Source: Nemertoderma westbladi
Lineage: Eukaryota; Xenacoelomorpha; Nemertodermatida; Nemertodermatidae
DNA: 64,000 nt
NCBI GenBank assembly: GCA_032718475.1
Contig: JAUCBJ010006528.1
Coordinates: 62,001 to 126,000, forward strand
Direction of reading: 5' to 3'
How positions within the stretch are numbered: the stretch's first letter is position 1; every line of letters begins with the position of its first letter. A program made the position numbers and the translations under genes. Below, piece after piece: positions 47,001 to 61,500 of this stretch. Under the pieces are notes generated by a model. The model worked only from the letters and a program-made list of their open reading frames with translations. It ran no database searches and was not told the DNA's origin.

Positions 47001-49903
47001 TTGAACATGCTGCTTCTAGAGTTGTACTAGCAGTGAGCCCAACGGCCCCTCAGTTCATTAGAACAGGCTGCTTCTATAGTTGTACTAGTGGGGAGCCCAA
47101 CGGCCCATCAGTTCATTAGAACAGGCTGCTTCTAGAGTTGTACTAGCGGGGAGCCCAACGGCCCCTCAGTTCATTAGAATAGGCTGCTTCTAGAGTTGTA
47201 CTAGCGGGGAGCCCAACAGCCCCTCAGTTCATTAGAACAGGCTGCTTCTTGAGTTGTACTAGCGGTGAGCCCAACGGTCCCTCAGTTCATTAGAACAGGC
47301 TGCTTCTAGAGTTGTACTAGCTGGGAGCCCAACGGCCCCTCAGTTCATTAGAACAGGCTGCTTCTAGAGTTGTACTAGCGGGGAGCCCAACGGCCCCTCC
47401 TCAGTTCATTTGAACAGGCTGCTTCTAGAGTTGTACTAGCAGTGAGCCCAACGGCCCCTCAGTTCATTAGAACAGGCTGCTTCTAGAGTTGTACTAGTGG
47501 GGAGCCCAACGGCCCCTCAGTTCATCAGAACAGGCTGCTTCTAGAGTTGTACTAGCGGGGAGCCCAACGGCCCCTCTGTTCATTAGAACAGGCTGCTTCT
47601 AGAGTTGTACTAGCGGGGAGCCCAACAGCCCCTCAGTTCATTAGAACAGGCTGCTTCTAGAGTTGTACTAGCGGTGAGCGGGGAGCCCAATGGCCCCTCA
47701 GTTCATTAGAACAGGCTGCTTCTAGAGTTGTACTAGCGGGGAGCGGGGAGCCAAACGGCCCCTCAGTACATTAGAACAGGCTGCTTCTAGAGTTGTACTA
47801 GCGGGGAGCCCAATGGCCCTTCAGTTCATTAGAACAGGCTGCTTCTAGAGTTGTTCTACCGGGGAGCCCAACGGCCCCTCAGTTCATTAGAACAGGCTGC
47901 TTCTAGAGTTGTACTAGCGGTGAGCGGGGAGCCCAATGGCCCCTCAGTTCATTAGAACAGGCTGCTTCTAGAGTTGTACTAGCGGTGAGCCCAACGGCCC
48001 CTCAGTTCATTAGAACAGGCTGCTTCTAGAGTTGTACTAGCGGGGAGCCCAACGGCCCCCCAGTTCATTATAACAGGCTGCTTCTAGAGTTGTACTAGTG
48101 GTGAGCCCAACGGCCCCTCAGTTCATTAGAACAGGCTGCTTCTAGAGTTGTACTAGCGGGGAGCCCAACGGCCCCTCAGTTCATTAGAACAGGCTGCTTC
48201 TAGAGTTGTACTAGCGGGGAGCCCAATGGCCCCTCCTCAGTTCATTAGAACAGGCTGCTTCTAGAGTTGTACTAGCGGTGATCGGGGAGCCCAACGGCCC
48301 CTCAGATCATTAGAACAGGCTGCTTCTAGAGTTGTACTAGCGGTGAGCGGGGAGCCAAACGGCCCCTCAGTTCATTAGAACAGGCTGCTTCTAGAGTTGC
48401 ACTAGCGGTGAGCACAATGGCCCCTCAGTTCATTAGAACATGCTGCTTCTAGAGTTGTACTAGCAGGGAGCGGGGAGCCCAACGGCCCCTAAGTTCATTA
48501 GAACAGGCTGCTTCTAGAGTTGTACTAGCGGGGAGCCCAACGGCCCCTCAGTTCATTAGAACAGGCTGCTTCTAGAGTTGTACTAGCGGTGAGCGGGGAG
48601 CCCAACGGCCCCTCAGTTCATTAGAACAGGCTGCTTCTAGAGTTGTACTAGCGGGGAGCAGGGAGCCCAATGGCCCCTCTGTTCATTAGAACAGGCTGCT
48701 TCTAGAGTTGTACTATCGGTGAGCTGGGAGCCCAACGGCCCCCCAGTTCATTAGAACAGGCTGCTTCTAGAGTTGTACTAGCGGTGAGCGGGGAGCCCAA
48801 CGGCCCCTCAGTTCATTAGAACAGGCTGCTTCTAGAGTTGTACTAGCGGTGAGCCCAACGGTCCCTCAGTTCATTAGAACAGGCTGCTTCTAGAGTTGTA
48901 CTAGCGGGGAGCCCAACGGCCCCTCAGTTCATTAGAACAGGCTGCTTCTAGAGTTGTACTAGTGGGGAGCCCAACGGCCCCTCAGTTCATTAGAACAGGC
49001 TGCTTCTAGAGTTGTACTAGTGGTGAGTGGTGATCCCAACGGCCCCTCAGTTCATTAGAACAGGCTGCTTCTAGAGTTGTACTAGTGGTGAGCGGGGAGC
49101 CCAATGGCCGCTCAGTTCATTAGAACAGGCTGATTCTAGAGTTGTACTAGCGGTGATCGGGGAGCTCAACGGCCCCTCAGTTCATTAGAACAGGCTGATT
49201 CTAGAGTTGTACTAGCGGTGAGCCCAACGGCCCCTCAGTTCATTAGAACAGGCTGCTTCTAGAGTTGTACTAGCGGGGAGCCCAACGGCCCCCCAGTTCA
49301 TTAGAACAGGCTGCTTCTAGAGTTGTACTAGCGGTGAGCCCAACGGCCCCTCAGTTCATTAGAACAGGCTGCTTCTAGAGTTGTACTAGCGGGGAGCCCA
49401 ACGGCCCCTCAGTTCATTAGAACAGGCTGCTTCTAGAGTTGTACCTGCGGGGAGCCCAATGGCCCCTCCGCAGTTCATTAGAACAGGCTGCTTCTAGAGT
49501 TGTACTAGCGGTGATTGGGGAGCCCAACGGCCCCTCAGTTCATTAGAACAGGCTGCTTCTAGAGTTGTACTAGCGGTGAGCGGGGAGCCAAACGGCCCCT
49601 CAGTTCATTAGAACAGGCTGCTTCTAGAGTTGTACTAGCGGTGAGCCCAACGGCCCCTCAGTTCATTAGAACAGGCTGCTTCTGGAGTTGTACTAGCAGG
49701 GAGCGGGGAGCCCAACGGCCCCTCAGTTCATTAGAACAGGCTGCTTCTAGAGTTGTACTAGCGGGGAGCCCAACGGCCCCTCAGTTCATTAGAACAGGCT
49801 TCTTCTAGAGTTGTACTAGCGGTGAGTGGGGAGCCCAACGGCCCCTCAGTTCATTAGAACAGGCTGCTTCTAGAGTTTTACTAGCAGGGAGCGGGGAGCC
49901 CAA
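44060..49903 (+). repeat. 2922-bp tandem duplication within the array
   Basis: Copy A is about 44060-46981 and copy B about 46982-49903. Markers 2922 bp apart include the catttgaacat unit at 44079 and 47001, ttgcac at 45475 and 48397, and acctgcgg at 46521 and 49443. Confidence 0.87.
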
Positions 49904-52900
49904 TGGCCCCTCAGTTCATTAGAACAGGCTGCTTCTAGAGTTGTACTAGCGGTGAGCGGGGAGCCCAACGGCCCCCCAGTTCATTAGAACAGGCTGCTTC
50001 TAGAGTTGTACTAGCGGTGAGCGGGGAGCCCAACGGCCCCTCAGTTCATTAGAACAGGCTGCTTCTAGAGTTGTACTAGCGGTGAGCCCAACGGTCCCTC
50101 AGTGCATTTGAACAGGCTGCTTCTAGGGTTGTACTAAGCGGGGAGCCGAACGTCCCCTCAGTTCATTAGAACAGGCTGCTTCTAGAGTTGTACTAGCGGG
50201 TAGCCCAACGGCCCCTCCTCAGTTCATTAGAACAGGCTGCTTCTAGAGTTGTACTAGCAGGGAGCCCAACGGCCCCTCAGTTCATTAGAACAGGCTGCTT
50301 CTAGAGTTGTACTAGCGGGGAGCCCAACGGCCCCTCAGTTCATTAGAACAGGCTGCTTCTAGAGTTGTACTAGCGGGGAGCCCAACGGCCCCTCAGTTCA
50401 TTAGAACAGGCTGCTTCTAGAGTTGTACTAGCGGTGAGCGGGGAGCCCAACGGCCCCTCAGTTCATTAGAACAGGCTGCTTCTAGAGTTGTACTAGCGGT
50501 GATCGGGGAGCCCAACGGCCCCTCAGTTCATTAGAACAGGCTGCTTCTAGAGTTGTACTAGCGGGGAGCGGGGAGCCCAACGGTCCCTCAGTTCATTAGA
50601 ACAGGCTGCTTCTAAAGTTGTACTAGCGGAGAGCCCAACGGCCCCTCAGTTCATTAGAACAGGCTGCTTCTAGAGTTGTACTAGCGGTGAGCAGGGAGCC
50701 CAACGGCCCCTCAGTTCATTAGAACAGGCTGCTTCTAGAGTAGTAATAGCGGTGAGCGGGGAGCCCAACAGCCGCTCAGTTCATTAGAACAGGCTGCTTC
50801 TAGAGTTGTACTAGCGGTGAGCCCAACGGCCCCTCAGTTCATTAGAACAGGCTGCTTTTAAAGTTGTACTAGCGGGGAGCCCAACGGCCCCTCAGTTCAT
50901 TAGAACAGGCTGCGTCTAGAGTTGTACTAGCGGTGAGCACAACGGCCCCTCAGTTCATTAGAACAGGCTGCTTCTAGAGTTGTACTAGCGGGGAGCCCAA
51001 CGGCCCCTCAGTTCATTAGAACAGGCTGCTTCTAGAGTTGTACTAGCGGGGAGCCCAACGGCCCCTCCTCAGTTCATTAGAACAGGCTGCTTCTAGAGTT
51101 GTACTAGCGGTGATCGGGGAGCCCAACGGCCCCTCAGTTCATTAGAACAGGCTGCTTCTAGAGTTGTACTAGCGGTGAGCGGTGATCCCAACGGCCTCTC
51201 AGTTCATTAGAACAGGCTGCTTCTAGAGTTGTACTAGCGGGGAGCCCAACGGCCCCTCAGTTCATTAGAACAGGCTGCTTCTAGAGTTGTACTAGCAGGG
51301 AGCATGGAGCCCAACGGCCCCTCAGTTCATTAGAACAGGCTGCTTCTAGAGTTGTACTAGCGGTGAGCGGGGAGCCAAACGGCCCCTCAGTTCATTAGAA
51401 CAGGCTGCTTCTAGAGTTGTACTAGTGGTGAATGGTGATCCCAACGGCCCCTCAGTTCATTAGAACAGGCTACTTCTAGAGTTGTACTAGTGGTGAGCGG
51501 GGAGCCCAACGGCCGCTCAGTTCATTAGAACAGGCTGATTCTAGAGTTGTACTAGCGGTGATCGGGGAGCTCAACAGCCCCTCAGTTCATTAGAACAGGC
51601 TGATTCTAGAGTTGTACTACCGGTGAGCCCAACGGCCCCTCAGTTCATTAGAACAGGCTGCTTCTAGAGTTGTACTAGTGGGGAGCCCAACGGCCCCCCA
51701 GTTCATTAGAACAGGCTGCTTCTAGAGTTGTACTAGCGGTGAGCCCAATGGCCCCTCAGTTCATTAGAACAGGCTGCTTCTAGAGTTGTTCTAGCGGTGA
51801 TCGGGGAGCCCAACGGCCCCTCAGTTCATTAGAACAGGCTGCTTCTAGAGTTGTACTAGCGGGGAGCCCAATGGCCCCTCCTCAGTTCATTAGAACAGGC
51901 TGCTTCTAGAGTTGTACTAGCGGTGATCGGGGAGCCCAACGGCCCCTCAGTTCATTAGAACAGGCTGCTTCTAGAGTTGTACTAGCGGTGAGCGGGGAGC
52001 CAAACGGCCCCTCAGTTCATTAGAACAGGCTGCTTCTAGAGTTGTACTAGCGGTGAGCCCAATGGCCCCTCAGTTCATTAGAACAGGCTGCTTTTAGAGT
52101 TGTACTAGCAGGGAGCGGGGAGCCCAACGGCCCCTCAGTTCATTAGAACAGGCTGCTTCTAGAGTTGTACTAGCGGGGAGCCCAACGGCCCCTCAGTTCA
52201 TTAGAACAGGCTGCTTCTAGAGTTGTACTAGCGGTGAGCGGGGAGCCCAACGGCCCCTCAGTTCATTAGAACAGGCTGCTTCTAGAGTTGTACTAGCGGG
52301 GAGCAGGGAACCCAATGGCCCCTCAGTTCATTAGAACAGGCTGGTTCTAGAGTTGTACTAGCGGTGAGCGGGGAGCCCAACGGCCCCCCAGTTCATTAGA
52401 ACAGGCTGCTTCTAGAGTTGTATTAGCGGTGAGCGGGGAGCCCAATGGCCCCTCAGTTCATTAGAACAGGCTGCTTCTAGAGTTGTACTAGCTGGGAGCC
52501 CAACGGCCCCTCAGTTCATTAGAACAGGCTGCTTCTAGAGTTGTACTAGCAGTGAGCCCAACGGCCCCTCAGTTCATTAGAACAGGCTGCTTCTAGAGTT
52601 GTACTAGCGGTGAGCGGGGAGCCAAACGGCCCCTCAGTTCATTAGAACAGGCTGCTTCTAGAGTTGTACTAGCGGTGAGCCCAACGGCCCCTCAGTTCAT
52701 TAGAACAGGCTGCTTCTGGAGTTGTACTAGCAGGGAGCGGGGAGCCCAACGGCCCCTCAGTTCATTAGAACAGGCTGCTTCTAGAGTTGTACTAGCGGGG
52801 AGCCCAACGGCCCCTCAGTTCATTAGAACAGGCTTCTTCTAGAGTTGTACTAGCGGTGAGTGGGGAGCCCAACGGCCCCTCAGTTCATTAGAACAGGCTG

Positions 52901-55900
52901 CTTCTAGAGTTGTACTAGCAGGGAGCGGGGAGCCCAACGGCCCCTCCTCAGTTCATTTGAACATGCTGCTTCTAGAGTTGTACTAGCAGTGAGCCCAACG
53001 GCCCCTCAGTTCATTAGAACAGGCTGCTTCTATAGTTGTACTAGTGGGGAGCCCAACGGCCCATCAGTTCATTAGAACAGGCTGCTTCTAGAGTTGTACT
53101 AGCGGGGAGCCCAACGGCCCCTCAGTTCATTAGAATAGGCTGCTTCTAGAGTTGTACTAGCGGGGAGCCCAACAGCCCCTCAGTTCATTAGAACAGGCTG
53201 CTTCTTGAGTTGTACTAGCGGTGAGCCCAACGGTCCCTCAGTTCATTAGAACAGGCTGCTTCTAGAGTTGTACTAGCTGGGAGCCCAACGGCCCCTCAGT
53301 TCATTAGAACAGGCTGCTTCTAGAGTTGTACTAGCGGGGAGCCCAACGGCCCCTCCTCAGTTCATTTGAACAGGCTGCTTCTAGAGTTGTACTAGCAGTG
53401 AGCCCAACGGCCCCTCAGTTCATTAGAACAGGCTGCTTCTAGAGTTGTACTAGTGGGGAGCCCAACGGCCCCTCAGTTCATCAGAACAGGCTGCTTCTAG
53501 AGTTGTACTAGCGGGGAGCCCAACGGCCCCTCTGTTCATTAGAACAGGCTGCTTCTAGAGTTGTACTAGCGGGGAGCCCAACAGCCCCTCAGTTCATTAG
53601 AACAGGCTGCTTCTAGAGTTGTACTAGCGGTGAGCGGGGAGCCCAACGGCCCCTCAGTTCATTAGAACAGGCTGCTTCTAGAGTTGTACTAGCGGGGAGC
53701 GGGGAGCCAAACGGCCCCTCAGTACATTAGAACAGGCTGCTTCTAGAGTTGTACTAGCGGGGAGCCCAATGGCCCTTCAGTTCATTAGAACAGGCTGCTT
53801 CTAGAGTTGTTCTACCGGGGAGCCCAACGGCCCCTCAGTTCATTAGAACAGGCTGCTTCTAGAGTTGTACTAGCGGTGAGCGGGGAGCCCAATGGCCCCT
53901 CAGTTCATTAGAACAGGCTGCTTCTAGAGTTGTACTAGCGGTGAGCCCAACGGCCCCTCAGTTCATTAGAACAGGCTGCTTCTAGAGTTGTACTAGCGGG
54001 GAGCCCAACGGCCCCCCAGTTCATTATAACAGGCTGCTTCTAGAGTTGTACTAGTGGTGAGCCCAACGGCCCCTCAGTTCATTAGAACAGGCTGCTTCTA
54101 GAGTTGTACTAGCGGGGAGCCCAACGGCCCCTCAGTTCATTAGAACAGGCTGCTTCTAGAGTTGTACTAGCGGGGAGCCCAATGGCCCCTCCTCAGTTCA
54201 TTAGAACAGGCTGCTTCTAGAGTTGTACTAGCGGTGATCGGGGAGCCCAACGGCCCCTCAGATCATTAGAACAGGCTGCTTCTAGAGTTGTACTAGCGGT
54301 GAGCGGGGAGCCAAACGGCCCCTCAGTTCATTAGAACAGGCTGCTTCTAGAGTTGCACTAGCGGTGAGCACAATGGCCCCTCAGTTCATTAGAACATGCT
54401 GCTTCTAGAGTTGTACTAGCAGGGAGCGGGGAGCCCAACGGCCCCTAAGTTCATTAGAACAGGCTGCTTCTAGAGTTGTACTAGCGGGGAGCCCAACGGC
54501 CCCTCAGTTCATTAGAACAGGCTGCTTCTAGAGTTGTACTAGCGGTGAGCGGGGAGCCCAACGGCCCCTCAGTTCATTAGAACAGGCTGCTTCTAGAGTT
54601 GTACTAGCGGGGAGCAGGGAGCCCAATGGCCCCTCTGTTCATTAGAACAGGCTGCTTCTAGAGTTGTACTATCGGTGAGCTGGGAGCCCAACGGCCCCCC
54701 AGTTCATTAGAACAGGCTGCTTCTAGAGTTGTACTAGCGGTGAGCGGGGAGCCCAACGGCCCCTCAGTTCATTAGAACAGGCTGCTTCTAGAGTTGTACT
54801 AGCGGTGAGCCCAACGGTCCCTCAGTTCATTAGAACAGGCTGCTTCTAGAGTTGTACTAGCGGGGAGCCCAACGGCCCCTCAGTTCATTAGAACAGGCTG
54901 CTTCTAGAGTTGTACTAGTGGGGAGCCCAACGGCCCCTCAGTTCATTAGAACAGGCTGCTTCTAGAGTTGTACTAGTGGTGAGTGGTGATCCCAACGGCC
55001 CCTCAGTTCATTAGAACAGGCTGCTTCTAGAGTTGTACTAGTGGTGAGCGGGGAGCCCAATGGCCGCTCAGTTCATTAGAACAGGCTGATTCTAGAGTTG
55101 TACTAGCGGTGATCGGGGAGCTCAACGGCCCCTCAGTTCATTAGAACAGGCTGATTCTAGAGTTGTACTAGCGGTGAGCCCAACGGCCCCTCAGTTCATT
55201 AGAACAGGCTGCTTCTAGAGTTGTACTAGCGGGGAGCCCAACGGCCCCCCAGTTCATTAGAACAGGCTGCTTCTAGAGTTGTACTAGCGGTGAGCCCAAC
55301 GGCCCCTCAGTTCATTAGAACAGGCTGCTTCTAGAGTTGTACTAGCGGGGAGCCCAACGGCCCCTCAGTTCATTAGAACAGGCTGCTTCTAGAGTTGTAC
55401 CTGCGGGGAGCCCAATGGCCCCTCCGCAGTTCATTAGAACAGGCTGCTTCTAGAGTTGTACTAGCGGTGATTGGGGAGCCCAACGGCCCCTCAGTTCATT
55501 AGAACAGGCTGCTTCTAGAGTTGTACTAGCGGTGAGCGGGGAGCCAAACGGCCCCTCAGTTCATTAGAACAGGCTGCTTCTAGAGTTGTACTAGCGGTGA
55601 GCCCAACGGCCCCTCAGTTCATTAGAACAGGCTGCTTCTGGAGTTGTACTAGCAGGGAGCGGGGAGCCCAACGGCCCCTCAGTTCATTAGAACAGGCTGC
55701 TTCTAGAGTTGTACTAGCGGGGAGCCCAACGGCCCCTCAGTTCATTAGAACAGGCTTCTTCTAGAGTTGTACTAGCGGTGAGTGGGGAGCCCAACGGCCC
55801 CTCAGTTCATTAGAACAGGCTGCTTCTAGAGTTTTACTAGCAGGGAGCGGGGAGCCCAATGGCCCCTCAGTTCATTAGAACAGGCTGCTTCTAGAGTTGT

Positions 55901-58511
55901 ACTAGCGGTGAGCGGGGAGCCCAACGGCCCCCCAGTTCATTAGAACAGGCTGCTTCTAGAGTTGTACTAGCGGTGAGCGGGGAGCCCAACGGCCCCTCAG
56001 TTCATTAGAACAGGCTGCTTCTAGAGTTGTACTAGCGGTGAGCCCAACGGTCCCTCAGTGCATTTGAACAGGCTGCTTCTAGGGTTGTACTAAGCGGGGA
56101 GCCCAACGGCCCCTCAGTTCATTAGAACAGGCTGCTTCTAGAGTTGTACTAGCGGGTAGCCCAACGGCCCCTCCTCAGTTCATTAGAACAGGCTGCTTCT
56201 AGAGTTGTACTAGCAGGGAGCCCAACGGCCCCTCAGTTCATTAGAACAGGCTGCTTCTAGAGTTGTACTAGCGGGGAGCCCAACGGCCCCTCAGTTCATT
56301 AGAACAGGCTGCTTCTAGAGTTGTACTAGCGGGGAGCCCAACGGCCCCTCAGTTCATTAGAACAGGCTGCTTCTAGAGTTGTACTAGCGGTGAGCGGGGA
56401 GCCCAACGGCCCCTCAGTTCATTAGAACAGGCTGCTTCTAGAGTTGTACTAGCGGTGATCGGGGAGCCCAACGGCCCCTCAGTTCATTAGAACAGGCTGC
56501 TTCTAGAGTTGTACTAGCGGGGAGCGGGGAGCCCAACGGTCCCTCAGTTCATTAGAACAGGCTGCTTCTAAAGTTGTACTAGCGGAGAGCCCAACGGCCC
56601 CTCAGTTCATTAGAACAGGCTGCTTCTAGAGTTGTACTAGCGGTGAGCAGGGAGCCCAACGGCCCCTCAGTTCATTAGAACAGGCTGCTTCTAGAGTAGT
56701 AATAGCGGTGAGCGGGGAGCCCAACAGCCGCTCAGTTCATTAGAACAGGCTGCTTCTAGAGTTGTACTAGCGGTGAGCCCAACGGCCCCTCAGTTCATTA
56801 GAACAGGCTGCTTTTAAAGTTGTACTAGCGGGGAGCCCAACGGCCCCTCAGTTCATTAGAACAGGCTGTGTCTAGAGTTGTACTAGCGGTGAGCACAACG
56901 GCCCCTCAGTTCATTAGAACAGGCTGCTTCTAGAGTTGTACTAGCGGGGAGCCCAACGGCCCCTCAGTTCATTAGAACAGGCTGCTTCTAGAGTTGTACT
57001 AGCGGGGAGCCCAACGGCCCCTCCTCAGTTCATTAGAACAGGCTGCTTCTAGAGTTGTACTAGCGGTGATCGGGGAGCCCAACGGCCCCTCAGTTCATTA
57101 GAACAGGCTGCTTCTAGAGTTGTACTAGCGGTGAGCGGTGATCCCAACGGCCTCTCAGTTCATTAGAACAGGCTGCTTCTAGAGTTGTACTAGCGGGGAG
57201 CCCAACGGCCCCTCAGTTCATTAGAACAGGCTGCTTCTAGAGTTGTACTAGCAGGGAGCATGGAGCCCAACGGCCCCTCAGTTCATTAGAACAGGCTGCT
57301 TCTAGAGTTGTACTAGCGGTGAGCGGGGAGCCAAACGGCCCCTCAGTTCATTAGAACAGGCTGCTTCTAGAGTTGTACTAGTGGTGAATGGTGATCCCAA
57401 CGGCCCCTCAGTTCATTAGAACAGGCTACTTCTAGAGTTGTACTAGTGGTGAGCGGGGAGCCCAACGGCCGCTCAGTTCATTAGAACAGGCTGATTCTAG
57501 AGTTGTACTAGCGGTGATCGGGGAGCTCAACAGCCCCTCAGTTCATTAGAACAGGCTGATTCTAGAGTTGTACTACCGGTGAGCCCAACGGCCCCTCAGT
57601 TCATTAGAACAGGCTGCTTCTAGAGTTGTACTAGTGGGGAGCCCAACGGCCCCCCAGTTCATTAGAACAGGCTGCTTCTAGAGTTGTACTAGCGGTGAGC
57701 CCAATGGCCCCTCAGTTCATTAGAACAGGCTGCTTCTAGAGTTGTTCTAGCGGTGATCGGGGAGCCCAACGGCCCCTCAGTTCATTAGAACAGGCTGCTT
57801 CTAGAGTTGTACTAGCGGGGAGCCCAATGGCCCCTCCTCAGTTCATTAGAACAGGCTGCTTCTAGAGTTGTACTAGCGGTGATCGGGGAGCCCAACGGCC
57901 CCTCAGTTCATTAGAACAGGCTGCTTCTAGAGTTGTACTAGCGGTGAGCGGGGAGCCAAACGGCCCCTCAGTTCATTAGAACAGGCTGCTTCTAGAGTTG
58001 TACTAGCGGTGAGCCCAATGGCCCCTCAGTTCATTAGAACAGGCTGCTTTTAGAGTTGTACTAGCAGGGAGCGGGGAGCCCAACGGCCCCTCAGTTCATT
58101 AGAACAGGCTGCTTCTAGAGTTGTACTAGCGGGGAGCCCAACGGCCCCTCAGTTCATTAGAACAGGCTGCTTCTAGAGTTGTACTAGCGGTGAGCGGGGA
58201 GCCCAACGGCCCCTCAGTTCATTAGAACAGGCTGCTTCTAGAGTTGTACTAGCGGGGAGCAGGGAACCCAATGGCCCCTCAGTTCATTAGAACAGGCTGG
58301 TTCTAGAGTTGTACTAGCGGTGAGCGGGGAGCCCAACGGCCCCCCAGTTCATTAGAACAGGCTGCTTCTAGAGTTGTATTAGCGGTGAGCGGGGAGCCCA
58401 ATGGCCCCTCAGTTCATTAGAACAGGCTGCTTCTAGAGTTGTACTAGCTGGGAGCCCAACGGCCCCTCAGTTCATTAGAACAGGCTGCTTCTAGAGTTGT
58501 ACTAGCAGTGA
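46600..58511 (+). repeat. 5956-bp tandem duplication within the array
   Basis: Copy 1 is about 46600-52555 and copy 2 about 52556-58511. Markers at 5956 bp include the catttgaacatg unit at 47001 and 52957, ttgcac at 48397 and 54353, acctgcgg at 49443 and 55399, tagtaatagc at 50741 and 56697, and agcatggag near 51301 and 57257. This duplication is later than the 2922-bp one, whose copy B lies inside it. A third, internally shortened relative follows from about 58512 (ttgcac again at 59640). Confidence 0.88.
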
Positions 58512-61500
58512 GCCCAACGGCCCCTCAGTTCATTAGAACAGGCTGCTTCTATAGTTGTACTAGTGGGGAGCCCAACGGCCCATCAGTTCATTAGAACAGG
58601 CTGCTTCTAGAGTTGTACTAGCGGGGAGCCCAACGGCCCCTCAGTTCATTAGAACAGGCTGCTTCTAGAGTTGTACTAGCGGGGAGCCCAACGGCCCCTC
58701 CTCAGTTCATTTGAACAGGCTGCTTCTAGAGTTGTACTAGCAGTGAGCCCAACGGCCCCTCAGTTCATTAGAACAGGCTGCTTCTAGAGTTGTACTAGTG
58801 GGGAGCCCAACGGCCCCTCAGTTCATTAGAACAGGCTGCTTCTAGAGTTGTACTAGCGGGGAGCCCAAACGCCCCTCTGTTCATTAGAACAGGCTGCTTC
58901 TAGAGTTGTACTAGCGGTGAGCGGGGAGCCCAACGGCCCCTCAGTTCATTAGAACAGGCTGCTTCTAGAGTTGTACTAGCGGGGAGCGGGGAGCCAAACG
59001 GCCCCTCAGTACATTAGAACAGGCTGCTTCTAGAGTTGTACTAGCGGGGAGCCCAATGGCCCTTCAGTTCATTAGAACAGGCTGCTTCTAGAGTTGTTCT
59101 ACCGGGGAGCCCAACGGCCCCTCAGTTCATTAGAACAGGCTGCTTCTAGAGTTGTACTAGCGGTGAGCGGGGAGCCCAATGGCCCCTCAGTTCATTAGAA
59201 CATGCTGCTTCTAGAGTTGTACTAGCGGTGAGCCCAACGGCCCCTCAGTTCATTAGAACAGGCTGCTTCTAGAGTTGTACTAGCGGGGAGCCCAACGCCC
59301 CCCCAGTTCATTATAACAGGCTGCTTCTAGAGTTGTACTAGCGGTGAGCCCAACGGCCCCTCAGTTCATTAGAACAGGCTGCTTCTAGAGTTGTACTAGC
59401 GGGGAGCCCAACGGCCCCTCAGTTCATTAGAACAGGCTGCTTCTAGAGTTGTACTAGCGGGGAGCCCAATGGCCCCTCCTCAGTTCATTAGAACAGGCTG
59501 CTTCTAGAGTTGTACTAGCGGTGATCGGGGAGCCCAACGGCCCCTCAGTTCATTAGAACAGGCTGCTTCTAGAGTTGTACTAGCAGTGAGCGGGGAGCCA
59601 AACGGCCCCTCAGTTCATTAGAACAGGCTGCTTCTAGAGTTGCACTAGCGGTGAGCACAATGGCCCCTCAGTTCATTAGAACATGCTGCTTCTAGAGTTG
59701 TACTAGCAGGGAGAGGGGAGCCCAACGGCCCCTAAGTTCATTAGAACAGGCTGCTTCTAGAGTTGTACTAGCGGGGAGCCCAACGGCCCCTCAGTTCATT
59801 AGAACAGGCTGCTTCTAGAGTTGTACTAGCGGTGAGCGGGGAGCCCAACGGCCCCTCAGTTCATTAGAACAGGCTGCTTCTAGAGTTGTACTAGCGGGGA
59901 GCAGGGAGCCCAATGGCCCCTCAGTTCATTAGAACAGGCTGCTTCTAGAGTTGTACTAGCGGTGAGCTGGGAGCCCAACGGCCCCCCAGTTCATTAGAAC
60001 AGGCTGCTTCTAGAGTTGTACTAGCGGTGAGCGGGGAGCCCAACGGCCCCTCAGTTCATTAGAACAGGCTGCTTCTAGAGTTGTACTAGCGGTGAGCCCA
60101 ACGGTCCCTCAGTTCATTAGAACAGGCTGCTTCTAGAGTTGTACTAGCGGGGAGCCCAACGGCCCCTCAGTTCATTAGAACAGGCTGCTTCTAGAGTTGT
60201 ACTAGTGGGGAGCCCAACGGCCCCTCAGTTCATTAGAACAGGCTGCTTCTAGAGTTGTACTAGCGGTGAGCGGGGAGCCCAACGGCCCCTCAGTTCATTA
60301 GAACAGGCTGCTTCTAGAGTTGTACTAGCGGTGAGCGGGGAGCCAAATGGCCCCTCAGTTCATTAGAACAGGCTGCTTCTAGAGTTGTACTAGTGGTGAA
60401 TGGTGATCCCAACGGCCCCTCAGTTCATTAGAACAGGCTGCTTCTAGAGTTATACTAGTGGTGAGCGGGGAGCCCAACGGCCGCTCAGTTCATTAGAACA
60501 GGCTGATTCTAGAGTTGTACTAGCGGTGATCGGGGAGCTCAACAGCCCCTCAGTTCATTAGAACAGGCTGATTCTAGAGTTGTACTAGCGGTGAGCCCAA
60601 CGGCCCCTCAGTTCATTAGAACAGGCTGCTTCTAGAGTTGTACTAGTGGGGAGCCCAACGGCCCCCCAGTTCATTAGAACAGGCTGCTTCTAGAGTTGTA
60701 CTAGCGGTGAGCCCAACGGCCCCTCAGTTCATTAGAACAGGCTGCTTCTAGAGTTGTACTAGCGGGGAGCCCAATGGCCCCTCCTCAGTTCATTAGAACA
60801 GGCTGCTTCTAGAGTTGTACTAGCGGTGATCGGGGAGCCCAACGGCCCCTCAGTTCATTAGAACAGGCTGCTTGTAGAGTTGTACTAGCGGTGAGCGGGG
60901 AGCCAAACGGCCCCTCAGTTCATTAGAACAGGCTGCTTCTAGAGTTGTACTAGCGGTGAGCCCAACGGCCCCTCAGTTCATTAGAACAGGCTGCTTTTAG
61001 AGTTGTACTAGCAGGGAGCGGGGAGCCCAACGGCCCCTCAGTTCATTAGAACAGGCTGCTTCTAGAGTTGTACTAGCGGGGAGCCCAACGGCCCCTCAGT
61101 TCATTAGAACAGGCTGCTTCTAGAGTTGTACTAGCGGTGAGCGGGGAGCCCAACGGCCCCTCAGTTCATTAGAACAGGCTGCTTCTAGAGTTGTACTAGC
61201 GGGGAGCGGGGAGCCCAATGGCCCCTCAGTTCATTAGAACAGGCTGGTTCTAGAGTTGTACTAGCGGTGAGCGGGGAGCCCAACGGCCCCCCAGTTCATT
61301 AGAACAGGCTGCTTCTAGAGTTGTACTAGCGGTGAGCGGGGAGCCCAACGGCCCCTCAGTTCATTAGAACAGGCTGCTTCTAGAGTTGTACTAGCTGGGA
61401 GCCCAACGGCCCCTCAGTTCATTAGAACAGGCTGCTTCTAGAGTTGTACTAGCGGGGAGCCCAACGGCCCCTCCTCAGTTCATTTGAACAGGCTGCTTCT

